Positions 1-9,362 of a DNA stretch of 64,000 nt are shown piece by piece. This stretch comes from JAEZBP01 sp963832725 (GTDB lineage Bacteria > Myxococcota_A > Polyangia > Polyangiales > Sandaracinaceae), in the NCBI GenBank assembly GCA_963832725.1, contig CAWHVG010000002.1, positions 682,001 to 746,000 on the forward strand. Reading direction: 5' to 3'. Position 1 is the first letter of the stretch, and the number at the start of each line of letters is the position of its first letter. The notes beneath the pieces were generated by a model. The model was not told the DNA's origin. It did no database searches and saw nothing but the letters and a program-made list of their open reading frames with translations. Position numbers and translations under genes: made by a program.

Positions 1-162
1 TACGCCGTGTTCACGTTCAGCAGCTCGGTAGCCACGGGGAGCGGCGGCGCCGGCTCGCTCTCGAACATGGGCGGTGGGGCCGGTGGCGCGGGCGGCACCG
101 GACCGCTCGGCCCGGCGCCGAACGGTCCGGCCGGCTCGGCGGGCAGCACCTACTCCATGTGA
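1..162 (+). CDS. 3' end of a Gly/Ala-rich protein (partial)
   Basis: An open frame enters from the window edge and stops at TGA 160-162, giving 53 residues. A short ordinary stretch (YAVFTFSSS) is followed by a tail made almost entirely of Gly, Ala, Ser, Pro and Asn, with GGAGGAGG-type runs. Such tails occur on secreted or surface proteins of myxobacteria. The domain part lies outside the window, so no function can be given. The codon third positions are GC-rich as in neighbouring genes, which supports real coding. Confidence 0.5.
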   Translation, partial: YAVFTFSSSVATGSGGAGSLSNMGGGAGGAGGTGPLGPAPNGPAGSAGSTYSM

Positions 163-256
163 GGCCCTCCGTGGCGTGGGTCGAGGCGAGAGACGCCGCA
201 GTCGATGCGCTCGCGGTCCGCTCCCGCGCCCGTCGCTCAGGTCCCTCGACCCCGTA

Positions 257-1270
257 GTGCCCACGCATCTGGAGAGCTACCGGCCCCTGCTGCCCGCGCT
301 CGCGGCTGCCGGGGAGGATCCACGCCCGCTCCTCGCGTCCCTCGGCGTCGATCCGGACGCCGAGGTGGGCACGGGGAAACCGCCGGAGGCGATCGCGATG
401 GCGCTCTTGCGGCACGGGATGCGAGAGCACGGCGAGGGCTTTGCGGTGGATGCCGGCGGCGCGCTCTCGCTCTCGGAGCTCGGCGTATACGGATACGCCT
501 GCATCACCGCACCGGACATCCGGACGGCGATCGATCGCGCGCTGCGCTACCGGCGGCTCGTGTTCGGGAACGATGACTACTCCTGGGTTCCGGAGGCCGG
601 CGGGATGGCGCTGGTTCGGCGGCCTCCTCCGGGCGATCCAGACGCGCTCGAGGTGCGCGGGTTGGTGGAGCTCGGGTTTTCGCAGCACGTCTCGGCGCTC
701 CGTGAGCTGCTCGATGGCCAGCTCCCACCGCTGACCCTGGAACTCGCCCACGATCCGCCCGGCGACCGCAGCTCGCACCGGCGCGTCTTCGGGCGCGAGC
801 CGATCTTCGGCGCGCACCGGCACGCGCTCCACCTCCCCGAGGCCCTGCTGGATTGGTCGACTCGTCACGGGCATCCGGGGTTGGCTTCGTACTTCGAGGA
901 GCGCGCGGAGGCGGCGCTGGCGAAGGCCCCTCGGAAGGCGCCGTACACACGTCGGGTCGAGTCGATGCTCGCCCGAGGGATGACCGACGGCGCGCCGACG
1001 ATGGCCGAGGTCGCGCGCCGGCTCGGGCTCTCGGCGCGGACGCTGGCCCGACGGCTCGCGAGCGAGGGGACCCGCTATCAAGACCTGCTCGACGGCGTGC
1101 GCCGGGAGCTGGCGCTGGATCATCTCGCTCACACGGAGCTCGGGTTGGCAGAGATCGCGTACCTGCTCGGGTTCTCCGAGCCGAGCGCGTTCTCGCGGGC
1201 GGTGAAGCGCTGGACCGGGCGGACGCCGGCCGCGGTACGCCGTCGAAGTCGTTCGAAGGGCGGCCCGTAG
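257..1270 (+). CDS. AraC-family transcriptional regulator
   Basis: This is a 337-residue DNA-binding regulator. Residues about 10-200 match the arabinose-binding-type N-terminal domain found in OruR/ArgR-like AraC proteins. Residues about 230-330 form the double helix-turn-helix: MAEVARRLGLSARTLARRL is the first HTH, and LAEIAYLLGFSEPSAFSRA with WTGRTPAAVRR is the second HTH plus the AraC signature. The GTG at 257 is chosen because homology begins at once (THLESYRPLLPAL) and the upstream residues look like noise. No clear Shine-Dalgarno is seen. The target operon is unknown; a convergent CPBP gene follows. Confidence 0.85.
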   Translation: MPTHLESYRPLLPALAAAGEDPRPLLASLGVDPDAEVGTGKPPEAIAMALLRHGMREHGEGFAVDAGGALSLSELGVYGYACITAPDIRTAIDRALRYRRLVFGNDDYSWVPEAGGMALVRRPPPGDPDALEVRGLVELGFSQHVSALRELLDGQLPPLTLELAHDPPGDRSSHRRVFGREPIFGAHRHALHLPEALLDWSTRHGHPGLASYFEERAEAALAKAPRKAPYTRRVESMLARGMTDGAPTMAEVARRLGLSARTLARRLASEGTRYQDLLDGVRRELALDHLAHTELGLAEIAYLLGFSEPSAFSRAVKRWTGRTPAAVRRRSRSKGGP

Positions 1271-1293
1271 CCCCGGCGCCGCGGCCGCCAGGC

Positions 1294-2043
1294 TCAGAGG
1301 TACGCGACCCAGGTGGCCAGCGCGACGCCCAGCGAGAACGCGAGCAAGTAGCCGGTTCGCGCGGAAGGTGTGATCGGTCGCTCCCACGCGACCAGCCCCA
1401 GCTCGGGGCTGGGCTCCAAGATGAGCACGTTGGCTAGGTTGCGCGCGAGGTGCGCGGCGGTGGCTACCCACACCGAGCCGCTCGCGAGGTAGACCACGGA
1501 CAGGCTCACACCGCCGAGCGCCCAGCCGACGACGCGGTGGCGGTTCGTCTCGCTGGTCGGCACGTGGACGAGCGTGAAGAGGAGCGAGGACAGGAGCACG
1601 GCGCCGATGACGCCGAGCGGCGCCAACACCTCCAGCAGGTATGCGCGGAAGACGACCTCTTCCATCCAGGCCGCGCACAGCAGCGTGAAGACGGTGAGCG
1701 CCAAGAGCCCGCGAGAGAGGTGCCGGAGGCGCAGGCGCGCGCCCTGCAGCCGGGCCGTGACGGACGCCAGACCGAACGTGAGCGCGGTGAGCGCGAGGGC
1801 GACGGCGACGTCGCGTGCGTCGAGGCCGAGCGCTCGTCCGACCGGCGCGCCTCCCAGGGCCAGCATGACGAGGCCGATCGCGAGGTTCGACAGCGCGGCC
1901 AGGATCAGCGCGCGCGGCGGCGGCCGCATCGAGGTGCCCCGCCGGAGCGAGACGCCCATCCGGGCGAGCGCCCGGACGGTGACCGTGGCGATGGCGGCAT
2001 AGACGAGGAGCGGAAGAGCGAGCGCGAAGAGGGTTTCGAGCAT
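1294..2043 (-). CDS. CPBP-family intramembrane metalloprotease
   Basis: This 249-residue multi-pass membrane protein belongs to the Rce1/CAAX-protease-like (CPBP, formerly Abi) family. The three catalytic motifs are present: EEVVFR at residues 128-133 (EExxxR), FTLVH ending at His160, and HLARN at residues 198-202 (HxxxN). About seven hydrophobic segments surround them. Bacterial members cleave unknown membrane substrates; some protect against bacteriocins or process signals. It is convergent with the AraC gene (23 bp between stops) and no partner is evident. The length is normal for the family. Confidence 0.85.
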   Translation of the reverse strand: MLETLFALALPLLVYAAIATVTVRALARMGVSLRRGTSMRPPPRALILAALSNLAIGLVMLALGGAPVGRALGLDARDVAVALALTALTFGLASVTARLQGARLRLRHLSRGLLALTVFTLLCAAWMEEVVFRAYLLEVLAPLGVIGAVLLSSLLFTLVHVPTSETNRHRVVGWALGGVSLSVVYLASGSVWVATAAHLARNLANVLILEPSPELGLVAWERPITPSARTGYLLAFSLGVALATWVAYL

Positions 2044-2269
2044 CGGCGAGACCTCCGAGGAAAGAGGTACGCGATCGCCTGCGGGTCGTCCTTGACCGCG
2101 CCGGACAGAGGATTGACCGCGGGCGACAATCGATCCGCTCGTGGGCGATGCGACGCGAAGGAGGCATCCACGTTCGAGACCGGGGCCGCTCGCCGTGAGC
2201 TGCTGGAGACGCCGGTCGAGCCTCCTCGTGAGCGAGCCGATTGATCGCTCTCGCGTCGCGCCCGATCCG

Positions 2270-3346
2270 TCAGTAGATGCCGGCCTCCGCGCGATCGAGC
2301 TGCTCGTCGACCGCGCCGAGCAGGTCGCGGTTTCCCTCCTGGTGATAGCCCTCGAGCTTCTCGCGGCAGCCCGGGATGGCGTCGAGGAAGTCGCGGATCA
2401 CTTGAGCGTCGTGCAGATCGGGCGCGAAGCGGCCGTAGCCGAGGTGCTCCAGGTAGCGCGCGTTCATGACCTGCTCGAACTGGCGGCCCAGCGGGACGGC
2501 GAGCATCGGCTTCTTCAGGTAGACGCACTCGCTCATCAGCGTGAACCCGCCGCTCGCGATGACGCCGCGCGACGACGCGAGGTCTTCGATGAACCCCGCT
2601 TCGCTGAAGGGGCGGTAGCGCAGGTTGCCCTCGACCTGCTCCTCCTCGATGCCGCGGCGCATGCCGTAGATGCGGCACTCGAGCCCGGAGCGGGCGAGCG
2701 TGTCGGCCAGCGTCGAGTGACCCTCCGCGGTCTGGTAGACGAGCAGGTGCTCGCCTTCGCTCGAGCTGGCCTCGAGGATCTCCGGCCGCAGGATCGGCGG
2801 ATGGAGCGACGTGTTCTTCTTCCGGATCTCCGGCCGGAAGAAGGTGGAGATCAGGTACCAGTCGCAGAAAGGCAGCTTGCTCTTCACGAAGGCCTTGGCG
2901 AGCTCGAAGTCGCTTCGGTAGCCCTCCAGGATCTCCGGCGGGTGCGTGCACCGGTTGATGATCTGCATGTTGTCGACGCTGATGATCGGCAGCCGGTGCG
3001 CCTTCGCGTAGAAGTACGTCCAGGACTCGAAGTCGCTGATCACCGCCTCGGGCGCGAAGTCGTCGATGAGCTCGAAGTAGGCGGCGATGGTGGAGGGGAG
3101 GGCGGCCGCGCCTTCGAGCACGTTGGACCACACCGTCTTGCCCCGCCGCACCACGTTCTCCTCGTAGATGATGTGGAGACCGTGGATGCGGTTGACGCCC
3201 ACAAAGCGCTTCTCGAGGAACTCGACCGCGCGGCCCGAGGCCATGATCTCGACCTGATGGCCTTGCGAGAGGAGATGCTCGAGGACCACACGCGAGCGCA
3301 TCGCGTGCCCCATGCCTTCGCCGACGACGCCGTAGAGGATGCGCAT
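2270..3346 (-). CDS. MJ1255/VC2487-family glycosyltransferase
   Basis: This 358-residue GT-B-like protein is predicted to be cytosolic. The N-terminus MRILYGVVGEGMGHAMRS is the family hallmark (Gly-rich loop with GHAxR), and the C-terminal half has GVIASGGFTLMSE and PLGRQFEQVMNA, the nucleotide-sugar-binding region. The family resembles MurG-type transferases, but acceptor and donor are not established. The ATG at 3346 fits the motif-bearing N-terminus. It diverges from the 3379 gene across only 32 bp, which contains a short AT-rich run (tatata). The pair may be expressed together in envelope sugar work; that is inference. Confidence 0.85.
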   Translation of the reverse strand: MRILYGVVGEGMGHAMRSRVVLEHLLSQGHQVEIMASGRAVEFLEKRFVGVNRIHGLHIIYEENVVRRGKTVWSNVLEGAAALPSTIAAYFELIDDFAPEAVISDFESWTYFYAKAHRLPIISVDNMQIINRCTHPPEILEGYRSDFELAKAFVKSKLPFCDWYLISTFFRPEIRKKNTSLHPPILRPEILEASSSEGEHLLVYQTAEGHSTLADTLARSGLECRIYGMRRGIEEEQVEGNLRYRPFSEAGFIEDLASSRGVIASGGFTLMSECVYLKKPMLAVPLGRQFEQVMNARYLEHLGYGRFAPDLHDAQVIRDFLDAIPGCREKLEGYHQEGNRDLLGAVDEQLDRAEAGIY

Positions 3347-3378
3347 GGACGCTATATAACCACGCCGAGGAGCTCTCC

Positions 3379-4344
3379 GTGACCCCCCGTAGACGAATCT
3401 GGAGCGAGCTGGTGCCGCTCGCCGAGCTCTCGGCGTCGCCGGCGCTCGGCGCGCTGGCGCGACGCGACATCGGTCTCTTGGCCGCGGTGCAGCCGGGCGA
3501 TGTCGAGCACGCGGTGGCGCTGGTCGAGCGGGCGCGGCAGCTCGACCTGTCGATCGGCCTCTGGCCGTTGCTCGAGGACGCCCGCGGGCGCTGGCTGCAC
3601 CCGGGCAACGCGGGTGCGTTCGTCGGCTGGATCGAGACGCTCCTCGACGCGCTCGACCGGCGCGGGCTCTCGGTCGACACGGTCGCGCTCGATCTGGAGC
3701 CGCCGATCGACGAAGTGCGGCGCATCGCGGACGGGCGCTTCGGGGCGGCCCGCGCGTGGCTGACGCGCGAGCTCGAGGGCCAGCCGCACCGGCGGGTGGT
3801 CGGCTCGCTGCGTGCCCGAGGCGTCGAGGTGATCGCGGCCGTGGTTCCGTGGATCGCGCTGCCCGGTCGAGCCTCGCGCGGCTGGCAGCGGGCGCTCGGC
3901 GCGCCGGTGGACGAGGTGCCCTACGACGCCGTGAGCGCGATGGCGTACACGACGCTGATGGAGGGCTACTCCTTCGGTGCGCTCCGGCGCGAGGACGCGC
4001 GGGCCATGCTGGCTTGGCTCGCGCGGGCCGCGAAGGCGCGCTTCGGTGCGCGCGCGGCCCTCTCGCTCGGGGCTGTCGGCGTCGGCGCGCTCGGCGACGA
4101 GCAGCGCTACCGCGACCCGGTCGAGCTCGCCGAGGACGTCGCGTCGGCGCGCGCCGCGGGCGTCGAGGATCTGGCCCTCTTCGATCTGGCCGGCGTGCTG
4201 GCCCGCCCGCCGATCGAGCGTTGGTTGGACGCGCTGGTGGACACGCCGCCGGCTGTCTCCGAGACCCCTCGGACCGCCCGCGCCCGCGCGGCCCTGGGCG
4301 CCGTCGCCGTCACTGGCGTCGCGCTCGACCTCGCGCGTCGTTGA
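3379..4344 (+). CDS. Hypothetical protein, possible TIM-barrel glycosidase-like fold
   Basis: This 321-residue protein is not assigned to a family with certainty. It begins at GTG 3379, preceded by a GGAG-type ribosome site. Alternating hydrophobic strands and helices, with DTVALDLEPP at residues 100-109, recall the DxxDxE strand of GH18-type barrels. SAMAYTTLMEGYSFG and a further barrel-like strand follow. The C-terminus is Ala-rich and may be membrane-associated. It is divergently paired with the glycosyltransferase at 2270-3346, consistent with but not proof of a role in carbohydrate handling. Confidence 0.7.
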   Translation: MTPRRRIWSELVPLAELSASPALGALARRDIGLLAAVQPGDVEHAVALVERARQLDLSIGLWPLLEDARGRWLHPGNAGAFVGWIETLLDALDRRGLSVDTVALDLEPPIDEVRRIADGRFGAARAWLTRELEGQPHRRVVGSLRARGVEVIAAVVPWIALPGRASRGWQRALGAPVDEVPYDAVSAMAYTTLMEGYSFGALRREDARAMLAWLARAAKARFGARAALSLGAVGVGALGDEQRYRDPVELAEDVASARAAGVEDLALFDLAGVLARPPIERWLDALVDTPPAVSETPRTARARAALGAVAVTGVALDLARR

Positions 4345-4499
4345 GGGTCAGCGTCGGAGCCCGTCGCGGCACTCGGGCACCGCGGCGTCGCCGTACGAAA
4401 TGCCGCCTGAATTGCTCCGAGCGCCGGAGAGGTTCGTGAAGCCGGACCCCGTCGGCATCATCGGACGTTCTCGTGAACAATCCGGGTTAGGATGCCTCG

Positions 4500-6071
4500 A
4501 TGGATGACGGGTGGATGAGGTCGAGCCGCGCGGCGCGACCCGTGGGCGCGGTATTGGGGTTGGCCCTGCTCCTGGCGGGCGGCTGTGGTGGCGACGAAGG
4601 CGGGATGGATGGCGGGACCCGGGACGGAGCGATCTCGGCGCGCGATGGGGCGACGCCGCCGGACGCCGCGGGCAGCGACGCGAGCACCGTCGTGCCGATC
4701 CCCGGCGACGGCGAGTGCGCCTGGGACCCCGGCGATCGACCGACCGCGACGCTGCCTCCCGAGCACGTCGACGAGTACACCCTCGAGCTCGACCGCTGGA
4801 TGATCGACAACGACGGAGGCGACCCGGTCGAGACTCGGCAGCGGATGAACGAGGGCATCGCCTGGGCGGTCGAGAACGGCTTCGACAAGGTCATCGTGCC
4901 GCCGGGGCGCTACCTCGTCGGCGAGCTGACCAGCGACATCTACTCGGCCGGGATCGAGCTACCGGCCGACATGACGCTCGAGCTCTCGGACGGGGCGATC
5001 CTGGAGATGGCGCCGAACGACCGCCACAACTACTGCGTCATCAGCACCCAGAACCACGACGACATCACGATTCGCGGTGGTGAGATCCGCGGAGATCGGG
5101 CCGACCACGACTACTCCGGCGGCGCCAACGACGAGGGCCACGGGGTCTGCGTGTGGACGAGCTCCAACCGCGTCCTGATCGAGGACACGGAGCTCCACGA
5201 GCTGACCGGGGACGGCGTGCTCATCTTGGGCTCGGCCCCGCAGGCCGACGACCCCAACGCCGAGGTGCCCAGCACCCACGTCACGATCCGCAACAACCAC
5301 ATCCACCACAACCGCCGCCAGGGCGTCTCGATCGTCGGCGGCCACAACGTGGTGATCGAGAACAACCACATTCACCACATCTCGGGCACGTCGCCTCAGT
5401 TCGGAGTCGACATCGAGGGGGCGGGCCGGACGGACCGCGACATCCTCATCTTCCAGAACAACTTTCACGACAACTGGGGTGGTGACTTCGTCAGCTCGAG
5501 CGGCCACAACGTGTGGCTCGAAGAGAACACGATGACCCAGTGCCAGGTGAACGACGAGGGGGTCTACGACCCCTCCCTGCCGTGCGAGACCCCACCCGAT
5601 TCGGACGGGCAGAGCGACGGGCCGATCGTCCTCTGGCAGATGGCCGACACCGTGGTGCTCAACAACGTCGTGCGCATGACGTCGCGCAGCTCCAACGGGC
5701 TCTGGGGGATCATCAACTACCCGCGCGTCCGCGAGGCCTACCGGGAGAACCCGGTGGGCAACTACATCGCCGGAAACACGTTCCACGACTGCGGGATCCA
5801 CGCCGCGTGGAACCGGCTTCAGCTCATCTCGAACAACACGGTCAACAGCGGGTACATGCTGCTCTACCTGCTCGAGTGCACTCGACTGGAGGGCAACATG
5901 ATCAACGGGAGCGGGCACCGCTACCGGATCCGGCACGTCGCGGGGCTCGCCGAAGGCAACCGCCAGAACGGCAACGAGGAGGAGGGCTTCCCCGCCGCGA
6001 GCATCTACGACCAGCACTTCCCGATGTCCGACGACTCTCCCTACCGCAACTCCTCGCCGGTGTTCTGGTGA
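4500..6071 (+). CDS. Lipoprotein with right-handed parallel beta-helix repeats
   Basis: This 523-residue protein is exported. A basic N-terminus and hydrophobic core end in LLAGGC (Cys29), a lipobox. An Asp/Gly/Ala-rich linker of about 40 residues follows. From residue 120 on, the sequence has pectate-lyase-3-like and PbH1 repeats: VIVPPGRYLVGEL, ITIRGGEIRG, VTIRNNHIHHNRRQG, VVIENNHIHH, ILIFQNNFHDNW. Families with this fold bind or cleave polysaccharides; catalytic residues cannot be assigned here. The stop overlaps the GTG of the next gene (GTGA), so the two are probably co-translated. Confidence 0.85.
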   Translation: MDDGWMRSSRAARPVGAVLGLALLLAGGCGGDEGGMDGGTRDGAISARDGATPPDAAGSDASTVVPIPGDGECAWDPGDRPTATLPPEHVDEYTLELDRWMIDNDGGDPVETRQRMNEGIAWAVENGFDKVIVPPGRYLVGELTSDIYSAGIELPADMTLELSDGAILEMAPNDRHNYCVISTQNHDDITIRGGEIRGDRADHDYSGGANDEGHGVCVWTSSNRVLIEDTELHELTGDGVLILGSAPQADDPNAEVPSTHVTIRNNHIHHNRRQGVSIVGGHNVVIENNHIHHISGTSPQFGVDIEGAGRTDRDILIFQNNFHDNWGGDFVSSSGHNVWLEENTMTQCQVNDEGVYDPSLPCETPPDSDGQSDGPIVLWQMADTVVLNNVVRMTSRSSNGLWGIINYPRVREAYRENPVGNYIAGNTFHDCGIHAAWNRLQLISNNTVNSGYMLLYLLECTRLEGNMINGSGHRYRIRHVAGLAEGNRQNGNEEEGFPAASIYDQHFPMSDDSPYRNSSPVFW

Positions 6072-6907
6072 TCAGGGTGAAGACCAAGACGATGATCATG
6101 GGCGTCGGGGGCCTCGCACTCGGCGGACTGTTCCTGGGGCTCCTGGTGCGGGCCGTGGACGGGGACCCGCGGGCCGAGATCACGCCTGAGCCGATCGACC
6201 GGCGGGTCGGCGCGGACGGGTGTCCGGACGGCGAGGCGAGCTCCGGGATGGGCCCCGAGATGGTGCGCCTCCCGCAGGGCTTCTGCATCGACACCACCGA
6301 GGTCACCCGCGCGCAATACGACGCGTGGCTCGCGACGTCGCCGAGCGTGGCCGGGCAGCCGAGTGCGTGCTCGGAGAACCAGGACTTCGACCCGGGCTGC
6401 GACAGCGGCGACGATCAGCCGGTCGTGTGCGTCGACTGGTGCGACGCCCGCGCCTACTGCGAGGCGGCGGGCAAGCGCCTGTGCGGACGCATCGGTGACG
6501 GCGGCGGCTACGCGTTCGACGCCTACGCAGACGCGACGGTGAGCGAGTGGCACGCGGCCTGTACGTCGGGCGGTGCGTACGACTACCCGTACGGCGACAC
6601 GCTCGACACGCAGATCTGCCGGGGCGCGGACGCCGACGACTACACCACGTGGGGCTTCGTGGACGTCGGGACCCTGAGCGGCTGCCACTCCCCGGACGCG
6701 CCCTACAGCGCGGTCTACGATCTGAGCGGCAACGCGGCCGAGTGGGACAACGCCTGCGACGGGGACGAGCCCGACTCGCCCTGCCGCATCCGAGGAGGCA
6801 GCTTCGAGTTCAACGACGTGGGGCTTCGCTGCTCGATGGCGGAGAACCTTCGGTGGCCGCGCATGCGGCGGGTCGTGTCGGTCGGCTTCCGCTGTTGCGC
6901 TGACTGA
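6068..6907 (+). CDS. Membrane-anchored formylglycine-generating-enzyme (SUMF1)-fold protein
   Basis: The 279-residue product has an N-terminal membrane segment (GVGGLALGGLFLGLLV) and an FGE/sulfatase-modifying fold. Family marks are RLPQGFCIDTTEVTRAQY, SGNAAEW, RGGSFEF and the terminal VGFRCC. It is Cys-rich, as secreted myxobacterial members often are, and the catalytic Cys pair of true FGE cannot be confirmed, so this may be a binding or scaffold member. The GTG at 6068 is chosen because it overlaps the upstream stop in a GTGA junction; GTG 6077 and ATG 6092 are alternatives. It probably works with the beta-helix lipoprotein outside the cytoplasm. Confidence 0.8.
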   Translation: MIRVKTKTMIMGVGGLALGGLFLGLLVRAVDGDPRAEITPEPIDRRVGADGCPDGEASSGMGPEMVRLPQGFCIDTTEVTRAQYDAWLATSPSVAGQPSACSENQDFDPGCDSGDDQPVVCVDWCDARAYCEAAGKRLCGRIGDGGGYAFDAYADATVSEWHAACTSGGAYDYPYGDTLDTQICRGADADDYTTWGFVDVGTLSGCHSPDAPYSAVYDLSGNAAEWDNACDGDEPDSPCRIRGGSFEFNDVGLRCSMAENLRWPRMRRVVSVGFRCCAD

Positions 6908-7303
6908 AGGTCTGGCAAACAACGGCTCGCGTCGCCTGCGGTGCCGCGTGGGCCCGCCTGCCGTCCCGGGCCTCCGCGACGATGGTTCGGCATCGGCACG
7001 GCGATGGGATTCTCGACCCGACGCAGGCTCCACGAGGATTTGCGCCGCACCGGCGAGGTGGGGATCTACGCCGGCCGCGTGACGAGCCCCTGCAGCGGTC
7101 GTCCCATGCGGGAGGCTTCCCTCGCCGGCCGCGACGTGCGCGCCCGCGTTCCCTGCTACACACGCAGGGTGCGGATGCCGGCGGCGCGGACGGCGCGCTT
7201 CGCCTCGATCCGCGAGCTCGTCCTCGACCGTCGCGCGGTTCGCGCCGCCGCTACCGAGCGCCGACACTCCCACCCCGCCACCCTTCCCGGGACCAATCTC
7301 ACG
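6908..7303. other. Intergenic stretch without a supported gene
   Basis: About 400 bases between the FGE-fold gene and the porin. Short open frames exist on both strands, but none shows a recognisable motif or a convincing start. The porin promoter must lie here. I see no clear hairpin with a T-run. Confidence 0.4.
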
Positions 7304-8923
7304 ATGAAGCTCCAGTCCTCCGTCACGCTTCTCACCGCGGGGCTCGTCGCCGTCACAACCTCCGTCGCGTCGGCGCAGCGGAGCCACGGCGCCGCGGCAG
7401 CCCCACCGTCCGCAGCGACTCCGGTGAGCGGTGCTCCGGCCTCCGCCGAGGACACCGCGCCATCGGCCGCGCCATCCGTGCGTGCCTCGGCCGCCGAGGA
7501 CGCGAACGGCGCGCCGTCGCCCGTGCCTGCCCCCGCGGCCGGCGAGGACCCGAACGCCACTCCCTCCGCGTCGCACCCGGCCATCGGCGACGGCCCCGCG
7601 CCGCTCCACGAGGCCGTGCGGGACACGGACGCGACCGCAGCACCTCCACCGTCTGACGCATCCTCGAGCGCTGTGCCGGCGGCCACCCTGCGTTCCTCCA
7701 CGGATGGCTCGCTCCCGGCGGTGGAAGCGCCGGCCTCCACGCCGGAGGACGCGTCATCCTCCGACGTGGTGGTGCGCTTCCGTCCCGGCTCCGGCCTCTC
7801 GGTCGCGAGCGCCGACGGCCAGTACTCGATGGTCGTCGACGCGCGCCTGCAGCTGATGGCACTGGCCGCCTTTCCGCAGGGGATCGCGGCAGCCTCCGCG
7901 GGAACGAACGCCGCGGACGACCCGCAGCTCGGAGTCGCGGTCCGCCGTGCGCGCATCATCCTCAGAGGCAACCTCTTCGGTCCGGAGACCATCTACAAGA
8001 TCGAGCTGGGCCTGTCCCCGCAGGACATGGGTTTCACCGACGGTCACCCCAGTCACACTCCCCTCATGGACTGGTACGTCGAGATGCGGCACCTCCGGGA
8101 CCTGCATCTGCGCCTGGGTCAGTTCAAGGTGCCGTATGGGCGAGAGTTCTACCTCTCCGCGGGCCGATTACAGATGGTCGATCTCAGCGCTGTGACGGGC
8201 GAGTTCAACCTCGACCGAGACATTGGATTTCAGATCTCGTCGCCGGATCTCTTCGGTCTGGGTCTGCTCCGATACCGAGCCGGCATCACGACGGGCGAGG
8301 GGCGCGATGCCGGGTTCGGGAACGACTTCGGGCTCCTCTACTTTGCCCGCGTCGACGTGCTGCCATTCGGCCTCTTCGACGACATGACCGAGGCCGATCT
8401 GGAGCGTCTCTCGCGACCGCGCCTGAGCATCGGCGCCGCGTACGCGTTCCTGGACAACGCGCGACGCATGGGCGGTGTGCTCGGCCAGACACCGACCGAC
8501 GGTGGCACCACCGACTATCACTTCTTCGACGCGGATCTCCTCTTTCTCTGCTCGGGCTTCAGCGTCCTCGCCCAGTTCTTCGCGCGCAGCGGCACACGGA
8601 CGGCGGGGAACGCGGTCGACTCGCAGGGAAACCTCCTGCCGGTCACCGCGCCGCGCAACGGCGTCGGTTGGTTCGTCCAAGCCGGCTACGTTCTCCCGGG
8701 CATCGATCTCGAGATCGCCGGGCGTTACGGCATGACCGAGGCCGTCGGCGCCGCCTCGCAGACGAGCTTCACGGAGCTCGAGGAGTTGGGCGGCGCGGTC
8801 AGCTACTACTTCGGCGGCCACGCCTACAAGGTGCAGCTGGACTTCTTCCAGCTCTGGAACGGCTTCGACAACTTCGGCATCGGCCAGCAACGGATCAGGC
8901 TCCAGCTGACGGCGCAGCTCTGA
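7304..8923 (+). CDS. OprP/OprO-like outer-membrane porin with Ala/Pro/Ser-rich N-terminal linker
   Basis: The protein has 539 residues. The signal peptide ends in SVASA-Q (cleavage after about residue 24). A low-complexity Ala/Ser/Pro/Glu linker of about 130 residues precedes a beta-barrel matching the phosphate-selective porin O/P family. Barrel marks are SMVVDARLQLMALA, VRRARIILRGNLFG, LRLGQFKVPYGREF and alternating aromatic strands to the C-terminus. Known members carry anions through the outer membrane; the substrate here is not predictable. ATG 7304 is chosen because it starts a typical signal peptide. The linker is longer than in classic OprP, perhaps to reach peptidoglycan (inference). 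Confidence 0.85.
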   Translation: MKLQSSVTLLTAGLVAVTTSVASAQRSHGAAAAPPSAATPVSGAPASAEDTAPSAAPSVRASAAEDANGAPSPVPAPAAGEDPNATPSASHPAIGDGPAPLHEAVRDTDATAAPPPSDASSSAVPAATLRSSTDGSLPAVEAPASTPEDASSSDVVVRFRPGSGLSVASADGQYSMVVDARLQLMALAAFPQGIAAASAGTNAADDPQLGVAVRRARIILRGNLFGPETIYKIELGLSPQDMGFTDGHPSHTPLMDWYVEMRHLRDLHLRLGQFKVPYGREFYLSAGRLQMVDLSAVTGEFNLDRDIGFQISSPDLFGLGLLRYRAGITTGEGRDAGFGNDFGLLYFARVDVLPFGLFDDMTEADLERLSRPRLSIGAAYAFLDNARRMGGVLGQTPTDGGTTDYHFFDADLLFLCSGFSVLAQFFARSGTRTAGNAVDSQGNLLPVTAPRNGVGWFVQAGYVLPGIDLEIAGRYGMTEAVGAASQTSFTELEELGGAVSYYFGGHAYKVQLDFFQLWNGFDNFGIGQQRIRLQLTAQL

Positions 8924-9362
8924 GTCCGAGTTGGAGGACGATCTGGTTGATGATGTCCTGACAGACCGCGTGGATACGCGCGTTGAGGTTCGACCGCGTG
9001 AGCCGTCGGCGGCTCCGCGGACGACACGCCACCGACCTCGGCCACGGGCTCGTTCACGGAGGGCACCGGACTCCGAACGGCGCGGACACGAACGGCGCGA
9101 GCTCTTCGCCACCGGCAGCGTCTCGGGCTGAGCCTCCAGCTCGGTCAGCAGCTCCTCCATCCGCTCCACCCCGAGTTGCTCGACGTCTTCCGCGCTGACG
9201 TCCTTCCGAACCGCGAAGCTGGACACGAGCAGGAGTAGTATCCAAGGTTGGACACGGCCAGCGCCCAGCAGCGGCTTCGCTGCCATCCTACGCCGGCCCA
9301 GGAAAGCGCAGCGAGGCCCCCACACCGAGGCGGCAGCCTCCGCGGCAGAAGGAACGGGAATC
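8924..9362 (-). other. Possible decayed coding sequence between porin and M24 gene
   Basis: No intact gene is present. Read on the minus strand, two pieces in different frames look protein-like: about 9130-9255 (AVRKDVSAEDVEQL then MEELLTELEAQ) and about 8926-9010 (LNARIHAVCQDIINQIVL). Separated by an incoherent stretch, they suggest one degraded gene, perhaps a transposase. I could not name the family. This remnant marks the left edge of a segment that also has a truncated regulator on its right side. Confidence 0.25.
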
